Positions 21,992-34,239 of a DNA stretch of 64,000 nucleotides are shown here, piece by piece; position 1 is the first letter of the stretch; each line of letters begins with the position of its first letter. The stretch spans positions 648,123-712,122 of the forward strand of contig JAMXBD010000710.1 of NCBI GenBank assembly GCA_024138025.1, written 5' to 3'. The notes under the pieces were generated by a model. It was given only the letters and a program-made list of their open reading frames with translations. It was not told the DNA's origin and ran no database searches. Both the position numbers and the translations under genes were made by a program. This DNA is from Combretum micranthum (lineage: Eukaryota > Streptophyta > Magnoliopsida > Myrtales > Combretaceae).

Positions 21992-23299
21992 CATCAACTC
22001 ATAATACTATAACATTTACATGATCTTTAAATTTCAGATTGAAAATGGTGGAACTTAGTGTTTATAGTCTTACCTTATTGGGGCTGATATGAACGTTTTG
22101 AGCTTGGTTCCATAGTTAGTTTCGATCCTAAGTTAAAGGAAATATTATTTAGATTAAAATTCAACACTTAAAACAACTTAAAAGGGTTTTGTCTTACCTT
22201 GCTCCTCCTTAATCTGAGCTTAAGCTAGAGTTTTGTGAAGTTTTGTTGTGTTGTTTTTGGTGTTATTTGTGTTGGTATGTGTGTGTTTTGTGTGCTGTTT
22301 AAGAGCATGAAATTGAGAGAGTTCCAGTTGTTATTTGGTTGTGAGTTAAAGTCTTGTTTTTATGTTCATTAAGGATACTTAGATATATAGAGGAAAAAGA
22401 AAGAGGCAGTTGCAATCTTTTAAGGTAATTCTCCACCGAAAACGCAAGTTGCATAATAATTCCCTTTGCATTTAATGAGTCTAACTAATTTGGAAGCTCT
22501 CTATTGGTTTGTACATAATTTGCATTGACTTTCCTTTCATTTTTTTTCTTATCTAAATTTTATGCATTTCGGCTGGGAAAAGTAGAGAAAAATTACAGCC
22601 ACTAATCCTCACCAAATGCACCGAAAATTGCACAATTTATTATATAATAATATTTAGCTAGTTAATTATCTTAGTTTTAGGATAGTTTATTAAGTTAAAC
22701 GGGTATAAATATGACAATTATTCAGAGTTTTGTCTTAAAAAATTTATATAGAGTTCTACAAAATTTCTATATTGTTATTGAGTTCATCTTTGGGTTTAAA
22801 GTTTATGCGATTAATTATTTTTATAATTTTATCTACCCCGGTTAGGGTTTTCTAAGCTTATTAGGTCAATTTTCATTTTAGGCTCTAATAGCTCAAGTAT
22901 ATTCTAACTAAAACAATAGTGTGATCCAAATATTTATTTGGAGTCTATATTGTGAATTATAGATCTTTTTTATTTTTATCGTGTATTTATAATCTTAACG
23001 ATTCATTCATAAATTATCACTTTCTAACTATAAGCTTAGTTGGTTGTTCATTCTTTATCATGTTTAAAATCTTAACTAGAGTATTCTTATATCTTGAGTT
23101 TTTGATACCCACTATGAAATCTCAATAATAGTATTTATTACTATCTAGGAATCTTTATTTTAGGGTTTAAAACTATATACGAGTTCATATCTACTTGTGG
23201 TTTAGTTCTAAGGTCTTGGTTGAGTCCATATTATCGTCCTATTTTCTGTTTTTATATTTCAATCTATTTCTATTTGAATGAAAAATCTCGGGGTTTACA
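19713..23299 (-). repeat. 5' LTR of the Tekay element (3,587 bp)
   Basis: This direct repeat of 9776-13369 starts TGTCACGCC and ends GGGGTTTACA. It is followed by the TATGA duplication at 23300. It carries the same CpG-rich motif cluster (21580-21870) and a (TA) run near 21970. Confidence 0.94.
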
Positions 23300-25153
23300 T
23301 ATGAAACACTAATCTATAAATAATTAAAAACATATATCTCCAATACTCACATATAAAGGGTACCTGTTGAAAACATCTTATAGAAATAAAACTCCTGAAT
23401 AAACTTGTTGACATAACCAAAGCTAATTCTAAACAAACTTAAAACAAGAAGGGAAGTCTCATAAATTATTCTAAAAAATTTCATGAAACATAAAAACTTC
23501 TTATAGTCTTCAAGTCAGTCTAATTTCAAACCATCAAATCTAAATATAAACAGGGAAGTTTAGACCACTATCGTCCTCCCTGTAGTCTACAAAAACATCA
23601 AATCCAAATGAATCATAATATACTAGATCTTCATATGTTCCTAAAAAAGATAAAAGAATGAGCAAAATTACCCAGTACACCAAAGCACAAACATAAGCGC
23701 ATGAACACACTTCATGCATAATCACATACAACCTATTCTAATGTGACAAATACAAGTTATTATCTTTTTAATAGGCCACAAACAACACAATCTAGAACCA
23801 TCTATAGTCCAGTTCTACACCTAGAATTACTCGTGACTCCATAAAAAACATGGAGTATAAAAAATAGGTAATATATATATGTTAGGGTACTCCCTACACA
23901 CCTGGTGCCATCATTTCAAAATCACAAACTACCGGAATTAATATTATGCACGAATCCACTTGGGATACCCTCACACATAGATCATCAGGGCACCAGCATT
24001 AGTATCATAGTCCACTTGGCCTCTACTAACAGTAGCCAAACACAAGCAAGAAGCAAATTTAATTAAAGGCCAAATAGATTTAGGTCAATTATCAATTCTA
24101 GCCTACAAGCACATGTAACAAGTAAGGTAAGGTCGTACCTGAATCAATTTCAAGGAATAGAACTCTAAATCACCAAAACCCTAATCACATAAACAAAACA
24201 TGTTTCAATATACAACTTCCATAACATAAACCTAATCCAAACTTTACTTAAAACCTTAATCTTAATAGAAGTATAAATCCACACCTTTCTTCTTGATTGA
24301 AATATAGAAATTCTCTAAAATCACGAATCTCCTCAACAATCCTTCCAAACCCTAGAATTCCATTTTAATATAAATCAAACCAATAATCAACATAAACTTA
24401 CTTCTATGTAATCATAAAGATTAAGAATATTCAAACTTACCTAGAATCGGTTCTCAATCCTCCTTGCTCACCAAAGTCTAAATCTCCAAATCAAAATAGA
24501 GTTTTTCTTCAATTTCTCCTTCAAAACCAATAAATTTTTCTAAGGAATATGATAGATCTTCAATATCCTAAAGAGAATATAGTGATTTGATTACCTTGAT
24601 TTGGACTTTTGAATCTCCTTGGATGTTTTGATCACTCAGAGAGATGATTTCTAGGTTTAGGAGTTTTTTGGACAAGGAAACACTAAGCGAGGATATAAAG
24701 AAATTCGTGGAAAACCCTTTGTCTTCCGAACACATATGCTGGCAATTTATGAATGTATGCCGATGGAATAATTTGAAAGTTGGTGGCGTGAACATTAAGG
24801 CTAACAGCCAATTCATCTCGAGTCATTTTTCTTTGCACGTACATCGGCAGAGAAATTACCAACGCTAGTGGCTCACATACAAACACTGACAGCATACACG
24901 ACTCAAACATAAATTTGCAAAAATCCAAGCTGGCTTCAACAGTGCCAAAGCCATAGAACATACACAGACAGTGTACCATTCTATGCTGGTGGCATACTAG
25001 CCGGTGTACAGCTGTGAAATTTCATTCTCCATCATATGTATGTTATATGATCAAAATATGAATATACTTTAGATTTTGACTATATAATCCTCTTATTTTA
25101 TATTAATTGACTCTTTTACTCTTTTTTTATAAATTATTTACTTGTATATTACA
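23300..25153 (-). mobile_element. Solo LTR (1.9-kb family), right fragment
   Basis: This continues the LTR that starts at 9704. It resembles 44840-46669 in order and content: the GAATGAGC..CCCAGTACACCA segment, TAATATATATATGTTAGG, GGTAAGGTCGTACCTG, and the end TTGTATATTACA. It ends at 25153 and is followed by AAAAA (25154-25158), matching 9699-9703. With the Tekay element and one TATGA removed, the LTR is about 1.92 kb, close to the 1,904 bp of the other copy. No internal domain is attached, so it is a solo LTR. Confidence 0.82.
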
Positions 25154-25158
25154 AAAAA

Positions 25159-26300
25159 CATTTAGATATATTCTTTTATGAAACAATTCTACGAAAAGTT
25201 TCAAACTTAATGGATACGTGATTTAAAAATTGGAAAAATGAAATGGTATAAGGCACTTTAATATAGAGATGTAAAATTTATTCTACACTTAGTTATTCAA
25301 GCTTCTAGACCACTCCTAAATTAGAAAGATTTTGTAATTAATTTACTTAATATTTGGATATAAGTAAGATTAAATTGTCTAGAGGGAAAAAAAAGTTCGA
25401 ATTGTTGTGTACTTATAAAAAACTTCATGGTTTTATCATTTTTCTATATATATAATTATTAGATAAATAACTTTTTATAAAAAATATTAAAACGTAAAAA
25501 ATTGAAGTAAAAGTTATTTTATCATAAGCAATAAATAAATATATATTATTTTCATGAATATAATGAGAAACCCACATATAAAACTTTGATAACAATTGAT
25601 ATAAACTAGATGAATTTGAAAAATGAAATTACCTTTTTCATTGATTTTGAGAAGAAAAGGACACAAAAAATACTTTTAATGGAGAAAGTAACTCAGAGTA
25701 CTCAACACAAGTAACCAAAAGCTCTCTAACTAATTATAGCTATCCCTTATTTATAGCTAACAACAAATGTAATAATGTAAAACATTTGCACTCTAGGCTT
25801 GCTACCCTAATAATCGAGTTTAGTTGGTTAAGAGGGTGTTTCCCAAAACTTAACCACTCATTGCATGCTTCTAAAACATTTGCACTATATTAGATGTGAC
25901 ATCGTATTATCATACACCTAGAAGACGATGCTTCTACTAGTTAGCATGTTAAAATCATGTCATTGCGCACCTAAGAGGCTATGCTTTTACTTAGTGGCAG
26001 CAACATATCTAACTAATACTTTACTTTTTTTTTTTGTGCAAAATATATTTGTGTGCTAAGGAGACGAATTTCTAACTTTACAACAACAAAATAAATTAAT
26101 AATGTGACAAAAACAAGAGAAGGAAAGAAATTGTACTAAAAAGGCTTTGAGAATGCAAGCCATAATTTTATTTAAAGCATGATGGAAATACATCAACTGC
26201 AATTGCATATAAAGTTTCTTAATTTATTGAAGATGACATGAAGACTTTTTGAGATCCCGTAAACCTGTCCTAAATAATATGTCCTTTTACCATCAGGCCT
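25159..26300. other. AT-rich stretch, no gene recognised
   Basis: No recognisable reading frame. On the minus strand CTATAAATAAGGG near 25750 followed by a leader-like segment could be a promoter or part of an old LTR, but no boundary or partner repeat was found. Confidence 0.5.
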
Positions 26301-26900
26301 AACATAACTTTCAACTTTGTTAACTTGTTTCTTCTTCTCCCTATCCCCACGGGAGCCACATTTTCTCCTTTTCTGTTGCTTCTCTTAGGTCTCCTCCAAA
26401 GTAGGTAGTCGTATGTTGAAAGGTTTGTGATAATTGTCTCTCCTCCCTTAGCATAGTCATCAAAGAATCTCGCTTCAATGAGGTATGATTCCTTGTGTTC
26501 AAAGGGATTCTTTGCAGCAGGAATGAATATATCTTTCCCTTTCTAATGACCCTTCATACATTGATATAATGTTGAAGGTATAAGGTTGTGATCATGCAGC
26601 CATTTCCTTCCAATAACAACGTCATAGCATATAGGCACGTTGATCACATGGAATCGTGTGAAACCCTGAATTGGCTCGACCTTGAAGTCAACATTAATGT
26701 ATCCCAACGCATGTGTAGTTGAATCGATGAAACTATTAACAAGAATAGGTTCCTTCACAAGCTATCTCATGTCTATATTCGCAGCCTTGAATGTAGACAT
26801 TGGCATTATGTTTATAGAGGCATCATTGTCTATGAATGTCTTCTTGGTGCGATGTTCGCTGAGTATGCTTTCAACATATAGTGGACTATGCTAGGTCCAT
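26300..26900 (-). pseudogene. Fragment of a Tat-type gypsy protease region
   Basis: The minus strand from about 26890 reads KKTFIDNDASINIMP, a stop, then the open frame 26758-26543 with IGRKWLHDHNLIPSTLYQC. The same block is found in the Tat element at 53949-54240 (TFIDAGSSLNIMP, then IGRKWLHDHNLVPST), so the two are related. The protease active site DAGS is changed to DNDAS. The downstream part (26540-26300) continues the homology with KNPFEH-like and basic segments. No LTRs or other domains are attached, so this is a truncated remnant. Confidence 0.85.
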
Positions 26901-26929
26901 GCACTGTGTTAGGGCTTCTTAACCATAAA

Positions 26930-29560
26930 CTTAGGTTTTTTCTGATTTTCCTTTTTTTTTTTTATGCTTGAAAGATTAGATCTTTCTGTTACTTTTTTAA
27001 TTAATATGTTCTTTTTTATGTGTTTGCTACATTTTTTATGCTGTTCTTCCTCGGTTGTAGTTTTTGACTTTAGGATTATGTGGAAGCAATTAGATTGGAA
27101 GCTGCTGAATTTGCTTTAGTTATTGTATCAATAGTAATCTATTGGTGGTTATGTAGCAGTAAATATGGGAGTAAGGTTGTTAGATATTATGGGAATGCAT
27201 TCGACCTCTGCTAGAATGGTTTTCAAATTATTCCCAATGCAGGGAGTAAGATTATTGGATTTTATGGGAATGTTGGTTGATGCAATAATTGCTTTCAAAC
27301 AAGTATGATAAAACATATGCAAAGGGACTGCCTTGACAGGCTAGGTATCTAAATGACTAATGAATATTATATAACGAATAGCTTAATAAGCTTGTAAGTC
27401 TGATGGTTGCTAAAGGCAACTTTGAGCATTTAGGTGGACTCAGGTTGACCTCTGATTTTTGAAGTTGAGAAAAGGGAGTTATACCGGTGACGAAACATTC
27501 AATTGCTGAGCTTGAGACAGTATGGTTTCATTTTCCATCACAGAGGACAAGGCACTCATTGTTTATTGGGTTGCATTTGTTTGTTGAATTTCAAAAGTCG
27601 AGAGATTCGTTGGAGGAATGATGCTAGTGTATAGATTGAAATGCCGTTTGTGAAAAAAATTAACAATTAACAAGATTGCACAGAATAAGTAACGAAGATA
27701 CAGATTACCATAGTCAATTTTACCTTAGCTAATGACAAACTAAGTTAATGAGTGACTTGATGCGTTTGTTGGGATTAATGTTATTGATATTTTCCTTGTA
27801 ACCTAATTCTTGGCGAAGTGATGAGGTTTCATGCTAGTGGTAGTGGCAATGATCACACCATATGTAATATGAGTGTCTCGGGCTTATAGCTGAGATAATG
27901 CAATCTTTTTCATTATATTTCAAGTTTTTTTTTTTCTCCTTATAATGTGGAGCTATGATTAGAGGTAGAAAACGTTGTGTTATTGTTTAATAATGGTAAA
28001 ATATTTTGAGGTGGATTCGAGTAATTGAATTGATTAAGCATCGTAAATGATTGACTAAAGTTAGCAGTTCAAGTTTTGAATAGATGTATCAGGGCATCTT
28101 CGTGTTTTCTCTATAAATGGCTTTAGAATCTAAATTGTATTGGAGTGGTGTTACTGTGTCTTGTATGGACTTGCTACCTTAATTCTATTGGATTTAATGT
28201 AACCGTAGTCCAGTATTCAAATTTTATCTACATAGAGTTAAAAATTTCAATGAGAAAATTATGAATTTTCTGGTTTCTAACGATCATATCATCTACTGTA
28301 ATTTGAGTTATGTGAATAGTGAATCATTGCAATGAAGATCTCTATTTATGAACTAAATCGTTAAGTTACAGGATGTAATACTTGAATCATGATCCGTATT
28401 ATTGAAATTACTAAATAAAGCTATGGAGGAACCAGAGTTTGATTGCTCTATAGCTCATTAGCTTGATAATTATTATGGTTATTCGGAATCGACTTTTATT
28501 AATATAAGATAGTTGGAATTGGACTTCATGGAATGTTATTGGGTTTGCAATCCAAATGCAAGGTTGAAGTTTTATGGTTAATTTGAATCCTTACCACAAA
28601 CTATCATAACCATATCATGATAGTCGTAGCAAAAGTGTTGTTCATGAATTCATTTGTTTTGTGTATGATTAAGAATGTGTTGAAGATAATGCCTCTCTTC
28701 ACCTCATAGATTATTTTCTTGTTCTAGCGTTCAATTAAATCGACCTCAGGCAATTCTGTTTTTTTTTAGTAGTAACATCCTGGGTATCTTGTTTTTCTTG
28801 GCCAAATGAGTGTCTCCTATGATCTCTTCAATTCATACTAAAATGTAGGATTTTCAAATATATTCTGTATTCCTATATGTCCTTCAGCCCATGTATAGGA
28901 TGTCGTAGTTTGATGTATCTACAGCTTTTAATGACCAATTAAAAGGGAACAAATTAACTTCCAAATAAAGGCATTTTCTACGTGCCGTCTTAGGGCATGG
29001 TTTACTCTTCAATGTCACGTGTATAAATTCTGTTCATTGCAAGACCCCTTTCAAGGAAATTTTGTCATCTATGGTCAGTTCACTGCATCATTGGACAACA
29101 TCTAAAAGAACTTAATAACATTTAATAACACCAGCTTTGTGAAAAATATTACATTACATTTATCTAAATCTTTGTTATACGACATGTATGACAATTCATG
29201 CACATGACTTGACAATTAAAGTCTTTGTATAAATTACATTTGCACTAGTATATATTGTTATCAAACTATACACGTATATAGCACTTTGTATGATTATTAT
29301 ATGGGTATAAATGATCAACTATTGATGTATCGATGTGATAATTCACCTTTATATATGATACTTGAGTTGCACGGTGAGGTAATAGTATCTTAAGATTGAT
29401 TCTAAAAGATATGGCAAGATACAAAATCATGTTTTTGAAAAATAGATATCTTTGATGAGAAAGGCCAATCACCTAATGGCCATTAGGATTGATAGATGAA
29501 GGGGAAAAAAAATCACTCACTATCTATTACGTAGATGAAGAAAAATACAATTAGGTAACA
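26930..29560. other. AT-rich intergenic stretch, no gene recognised
   Basis: There are many stops in all frames. A local imperfect duplication is visible near 27168-27285 (GGGAGTAAGRTTRTTRGAT twice). No LTR ends, TIRs or protein similarity were recognised. Confidence 0.6.
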
Positions 29561-29562
29561 GT

Positions 29563-29564
<2 letters not shown>

Positions 29565-29594
<30 letters not shown>
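29565..29594. repeat. (TA)n microsatellite
   Basis: About 30 bases of uninterrupted TA dinucleotides. Confidence 0.95.
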
Positions 29595-29597
<3 letters not shown>

Positions 29598-29628
29598 TAC
29601 AGATTCTTGAAAAATAAATCTATCTTCT

Positions 29629-30299
29629 AATGGCCTTTCTCCTATCTTTGAGGAAAGAGGGAGAAAAAATGAATAATAAAATAAATAAAGGATGGAAAGA
29701 AAAAGAGATTTGGCCTGACCGATTCAATAGGTCTAGTTTCTTCATGCCATGCCATGATGCATTTAAATGCTCTCAATTAGTTAGATTTCTTGGTGTTATT
29801 ATAATACCATTTGTGATATTACTCACTATTTCTCAAAAAAAAAAAAAATTGTTATACAATTTTGTTTAGTTTAATTTTAATATAGTAATAAAATACCCCC
29901 AAAAAAATCCCCTATTTTTGCTTGAAATATATCCATCTAGTATATCTGTTAAAAGATAAATTAAGGTTCCTTTTATCAAATATTAATAAGTTCATTTTGT
30001 AAAGTATATAATTAATTTTGGAAAGTGTAATAAGTTTATTTTAAGATTTTGAGCTTGTTTCTACACCCAAGAAGAGCAAAGTAGGAATTTCACCATAGTA
30101 GGGGTCATTTCCTCATTCTAGGGGCCATAACACAGTTAAGGAAAATTCCTCGTTGTAGGGACTATTTCACCATGGTTAAGGAGAATTCATCATTTCATAG
30201 GTCATTTCACTATGGTAGGGGCTATTTCCTTCTTTCAGGGGCTAGTATACTATAATAAAGGGAATTACTTATTCCAGGGGCCATTACACCATAGGTAGG
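29629..30299. repeat. Segmental repeat copy A (unique block plus minisatellite)
   Basis: It starts at ATGGCCTTTCTCCTATCTTTG and aligns, with gaps, to 41498-42790 (ATGGGCTTTCTCCTATCTTTA). Shared landmarks are TGCTCTCAATTAGTTAGATTTCTTG, AATATAGTAATAAA and GTTAAAAGATAAA. The minisatellite at the right end starts in the same phase in both copies. Copy A lacks the foldback element found in copy B. Confidence 0.78.
30070..30299. repeat. Degenerate minisatellite, segment 1
   Basis: Alternating ~20-bp modules of the type TTTCACCATAGTAGGGG and TTTCCTCATTCTAGGGGC give a ~40-bp period with many base changes. The array is cut at 30299 by the Sirevirus-like insertion and resumes at 40897. Confidence 0.85.
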
Positions 30300-31933
30300 T
30301 GTTGGTCTCAAATAATAATCAAGAAGGAGGGTTGAATTGATTATTATAAATTTTCACCTTTAAAAAATTTCCCTTTTAAGTTTAAACACGAGAACAATAT
30401 ATCAACTAAACAAATATGAAAATAAATTGCGTGAAAATTAAAAAGATAGAGAGAAGAAAATCAAGCAATGATTTATAGTGGTTCCGCCTTATGCGTCAGT
30501 CCACTCTTCCAGCTCTGAGCCGGGGACCCCGTTATCCTACGGGTTTTGTTCCACTATATCCAATAAAAACAAATTACAAGCTTGTATAATTCTCTTTGCT
30601 CGATTCTCACAACTATCCTCTAGCTTCAATCGATCTACAGAGTCTAAACTTGTAACTAAGCTACCAAGCTAAGAAGGCAACAACAAGTTCCTTCTATTAC
30701 AAAAAAAATCTAAGACTAAAACAATGAAGAATATTTGCACAATTTCGGATTAATGAAACCTTCTAGGAGATTGATATATGAGAAAGATGAATATTTCTTG
30801 CTGCGTGTGAAGCTTGTAAAGATTCTTAACTTCCTTCTGTTTTCTTTGATATTTATGACTTTGTTCTTCAATGGTCAATATCGGTTTGGAGGATTGATAT
30901 CATGTCCCAATTATCTCGGCTGCAAATATGTTTTTCTTTATCCCTATTTTAAAAATTGAAAGCCATCTAGCTGCTTCTTTTCGTCTGTTATGAATTGAGA
31001 TAACGTCCTTGATTCTTGATGTAATTATTTCCTTGAATTGATTTGGAAGTTACCGTGATTTTCTCTTTGTGATTTGAATAAGATATACTTGAAATGACAA
31101 CTTTATCTTCTTCAATAAATCACCGTGATCTTCTCTTGTTTTCTTCTTTTGGATAATCCTCAAGATAATTATCGATATCTCTTGTGATTTTAAAAAATTT
31201 GGATAAGTTGATATCCTAATAAATCTTATCTTCAAATAACAAACATTATCTTCTAATCTTATCTTATCACAACCATATCTTCTTCTCGAAACAACCTTTA
31301 TTATCCATATCTTATCACATTCGTGATCTATAAGAGCTTTAGGAATTATCTATGCGTCTTGATAAAATATATTTGAAGATATAAAAAAAAAAACTTTGTA
31401 AAATATTTTAATGTGATTTGATCCCCATGATATAAAATCCAACTTAAGTGAAACACATCAAGTATATTACTTAAAAATACTTGACAAGTGAAGCTAGGTT
31501 TTGAAAAATATTAAAACCAAGTTTTAAGACAATTTTAATCAAAACTGAAAAAAAAAAAATTGTATCTATCTTAAAAATTTTGAAACTGCTTATGTATATC
31601 TTTATTAAGCTTATTCATCTACCATTGAAAGTTCTGAAACTGCCTCTGTTAGATTTATATTACTATCACTTAAGGTTCTAAAACTGCTTCTGACTAGCTT
31701 GTTAAGCTCATTCGTCTACTGTTGAAAATTCTGAAACTGCTTCTGACTACTTCCTTTAAATAACCAAAGCTTTAATCGAAACTTCTAAAATAACTTCTGA
31801 TTCTATAAAAATTTATTTATCTAATTATTCAAAGGTTCCGAACTAGCTTATGTTAAATCATACTTATCAAATAAAACAATTAAATACTTTAACATCCTTT
31901 TATATCATCAAAACATTATTAGAGAACTTAACA
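30300..31933 (-). repeat. 3' LTR of the Sirevirus-like element (1,634 bp)
   Basis: It begins TGTTGGTCTC and ends CTTAACA on the plus strand and is repeated at 39251-40896. A set of six copies of a GAAACTGCTTCTG-type motif lies at 31579-31853. Confidence 0.94.
31579..31853 (-). repeat. Six-copy ~52-bp repeat in the U3 part of the LTR
   Basis: Variants of TTCTGAAACTGCTTCTG occur at about 31579, 31631, 31674, 31727, 31779 and 31834, spaced 43-55 bases. The same six occur in the other LTR at 40540-40814. In element orientation they lie in U3, upstream of where a promoter is expected. A role as tandem enhancer boxes is inferred by analogy with other copia LTRs. Confidence 0.8.
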
Positions 31934-31948
31934 TTCTCCCTTTTTTTT
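31934..31948 (-). other. Polypurine tract of the Sirevirus-like element
   Basis: AAAAAAAAGGGAGAA (minus strand) directly precedes the 3' LTR. A near-copy, AAAAAAAGGGAGAAAG, lies at about 32095-32108. Confidence 0.87.
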
Positions 31949-32240
31949 ATGATAACAAAACATCTTTCAGTTGTATAAAACATATTTTAATATATCATCA
32001 TATAGCAACAGCATTATATAGCAACAGCATCAATAACAGGCAACATCAATAATAAGCAACATAAATAACATACATAATCAATAACAAAACATAACTTTCT
32101 CCCTTTTTTTGTTACCATCAAAAAGTAAAGTCCCCCTGAATTTTTGCATAAGAGAATTGAAAATAGATAAAACAAAAGCAAAAAGTTTTGAAAGATAAAG
32201 ATTTTGAGAAAAAAAGAAGTCATTAAAAATACAAAACACT

Positions 32241-34038
32241 TCAATTATTTCTTGATTTTCTAGCAGAGGTTGAAGGGACTGAAGGCTTATCAGGTAAGGA
32301 TTCCAAGTCTATGACATGCGCTCCCTTTTGAACATACTCCAGAAAATGAGCTTTGAGAAATAGTTGAATTTCTCTTTGAACTTTCTTTGCAGCCTTGATA
32401 TTTTGATCTATCTTTGAATCAAGATGATTAAACCGTAAGGTGACAGAATCTCCAACTTTCTTTAATTGATCTACCAAGTGATTAAAATTTGTGTCACTAT
32501 GATCAAGATCCCTTTTGATATTGTCACTAAATTCATCATAAAGAATTCTATAATTTTTGAATTCAGTGAAAAGTTTCTTAGAGTCGTCTTTGATGTGTTT
32601 AACCAACTCATCCATGTTCTTTTGATCCATTCCTCTAAAAGCTTTGAGCTCTTCTTTGACTGTATTGTGAATGATATCTTTCAGCCTAAGCTTAATGGAT
32701 TCTTAAATCACACTTTTGATTTCATTAAGATTGAGAGATCTAGAGTCAGGTTGTGAAGAACTTTCGACTTCTTCTAATTTCCTTTTCTTTGATTTTTCAA
32801 CATCAACATTTGCTCCAGCTTTTAGATGTTCTTCTGTCACTTGAACATGAGGTGTTGAAGATCCAAAAGGAGGTTCCTTAAGCCTATGCTTCTTGTCAAT
32901 ATAATGTGATCCACCATTAGCATACCACAAACAATCTTTCACATAGGTTGACATATGATGGAAGACTTCTTTTCCAATTCGTTTCAACTTGATGGGTTCA
33001 GAAGAACTTGATGGAAGCTTAACTTTCTTAAACTCAAATATCTTTATCAAGACATTTCCAAAAATCAAACTTTCTTGATTCTTTCAGATTTGATCAATTA
33101 CCCTAGAAGCAATATTAATCTTCTTCTTTTTTATCATGGCAAAAATAATTTGCGCATGATCAATGGACATTGAAGTTGAGCTTCCTTTCCGTGGACAGAT
33201 GCACTCTATAATGATTTTGTGCAAAATCCTTGGAAATAATTCAAAGTCCTTTATCATGTTTTCTTTGCCATAATCCATTTCCAAACCTCCATTCATAGTA
33301 GCAAACAATTCATTCCTAAACAAATTAACTATCTCCACATCATCATTAATATCCATCATTCCAAAACATTTAATCACATCTTCTCGAGAGATAGCTATCT
33401 TTTGTCCACACACTTTAGAAACCAACACATTTTCTTTTGAGATATTCAAATTTTGATAAAACTCCTTTACACATTCTCCATATATCAAAATTTGCAGAGA
33501 ACTTAAAGATACACATCCTATCAATTCTAACCACTCAGTCAAGTAAAAACCATTACTTGTAAAGAAATTGAAATCGATAAAGCTACATGCACACACCTCT
33601 GTTTTCTTTCTGTCCATTGACTTTGCCATAGAGAGTTTTGTAGGACTGGATTTAGAACCTTTGAACTTTTTCTTGAAACCCGAAGTAGTACTTTGTCTTG
33701 TTTCTACTTTTTTTTCCCTTTTTGGACAAAGATGATTTCTTTCCTTTCACTTGTGACTACTTTGAAGATTTGAAGTCCATTTCTAAAGGTATTACATTGG
33801 GGTTTTCCTCCATCAGAGGTTCTGATGTAGTTTCTAGAGGAGTTTCTTTAGGTTTCTTCGAATCTTGACTTGATTCGTGAGCCATCTTGGAACGAATTTC
33901 TTGAAACCTTAAGGGAGATGGTGATCGAGATGGAGTTTTCTCTGAATCAGATGGATCATCATGGATTATAAGTGGTTTGTCTGAGGGTTTGGTTTTGAAA
34001 TTTTTCTGCTTAATTCTCTCGGATTTCTTGGATGCCAT
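32241..34038 (-). pseudogene. env-like extra region of the Sirevirus-like element, broken
   Basis: Four open segments follow RNase H on the same strand: 34038-33757 (basic then Ser/Pro-rich, SEKTPSRSPSPLRF), 33629-33084, 33068-32703 and 32630-32241. The second resembles the plant transposon protein domain found in Sirevirus and Athila extra ORFs (VKEFYQNLNIS, then AISREDVIKCFG, then LHKIIIECICPRKGS). The third ends in a basic KKRKLEEV segment. The fourth looks like a coiled coil (HSDTNFNHLVDQLKKV). No convincing membrane segment or signal peptide was seen, so 'env-like' is only the customary name; the function of this ORF in plants is unknown. Frame changes and stops separate the pieces. Confidence 0.8.
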
Positions 34039-34239
34039 TTTTGCAAAAGAAAGATGAAAAATTCTCTTAGATAATAGAGGATAAAAACGAAAACTTGAAA
34101 CTTTTGTAATATGACGGTATCAAAAATAGGTTTTTAAAATATTTTTTAAAAATATCTCTTTTAAAAATTAAAATTGGGGAGCTACTCTTACTGTAACATA
34201 AATTGGAGTTAAATATCACGATTTCCAAGATTTCCTTTC

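Larger units (their letters stand above)
9776..23299 (-). mobile_element. Full-length Ty3/gypsy chromovirus of Tekay type, coding region decayed
   Basis: A 13,524-bp element with LTRs at 9776-13369 and 19713-23299 and a perfect 5-bp duplication, TATGA (9771-9775 and 23300-23304). The minus strand has a tRNA-iMet primer site, gag with zinc knuckles, protease, RT, RNase H, integrase and a C-terminal chromodomain-like segment. Very long LTRs, the PR-RT-RH-INT order and the chromodomain fit the Tekay (Del) chromoviruses. The LTRs differ by several percent by eye, with more change near the outer CpG-containing end, so the insertion is clearly older than the copia element. The internal frames are broken repeatedly and one integrase catalytic residue is lost. 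Confidence 0.95.

Noticed and set aside
32014..32244. Minus-strand hydrophobic frame as a transmembrane end of the env-like protein
   Set aside because: It follows the stop of the coiled-coil segment and covers AT-rich, polypurine-tract-containing non-coding sequence; the hydrophobicity reflects T-rich codons.
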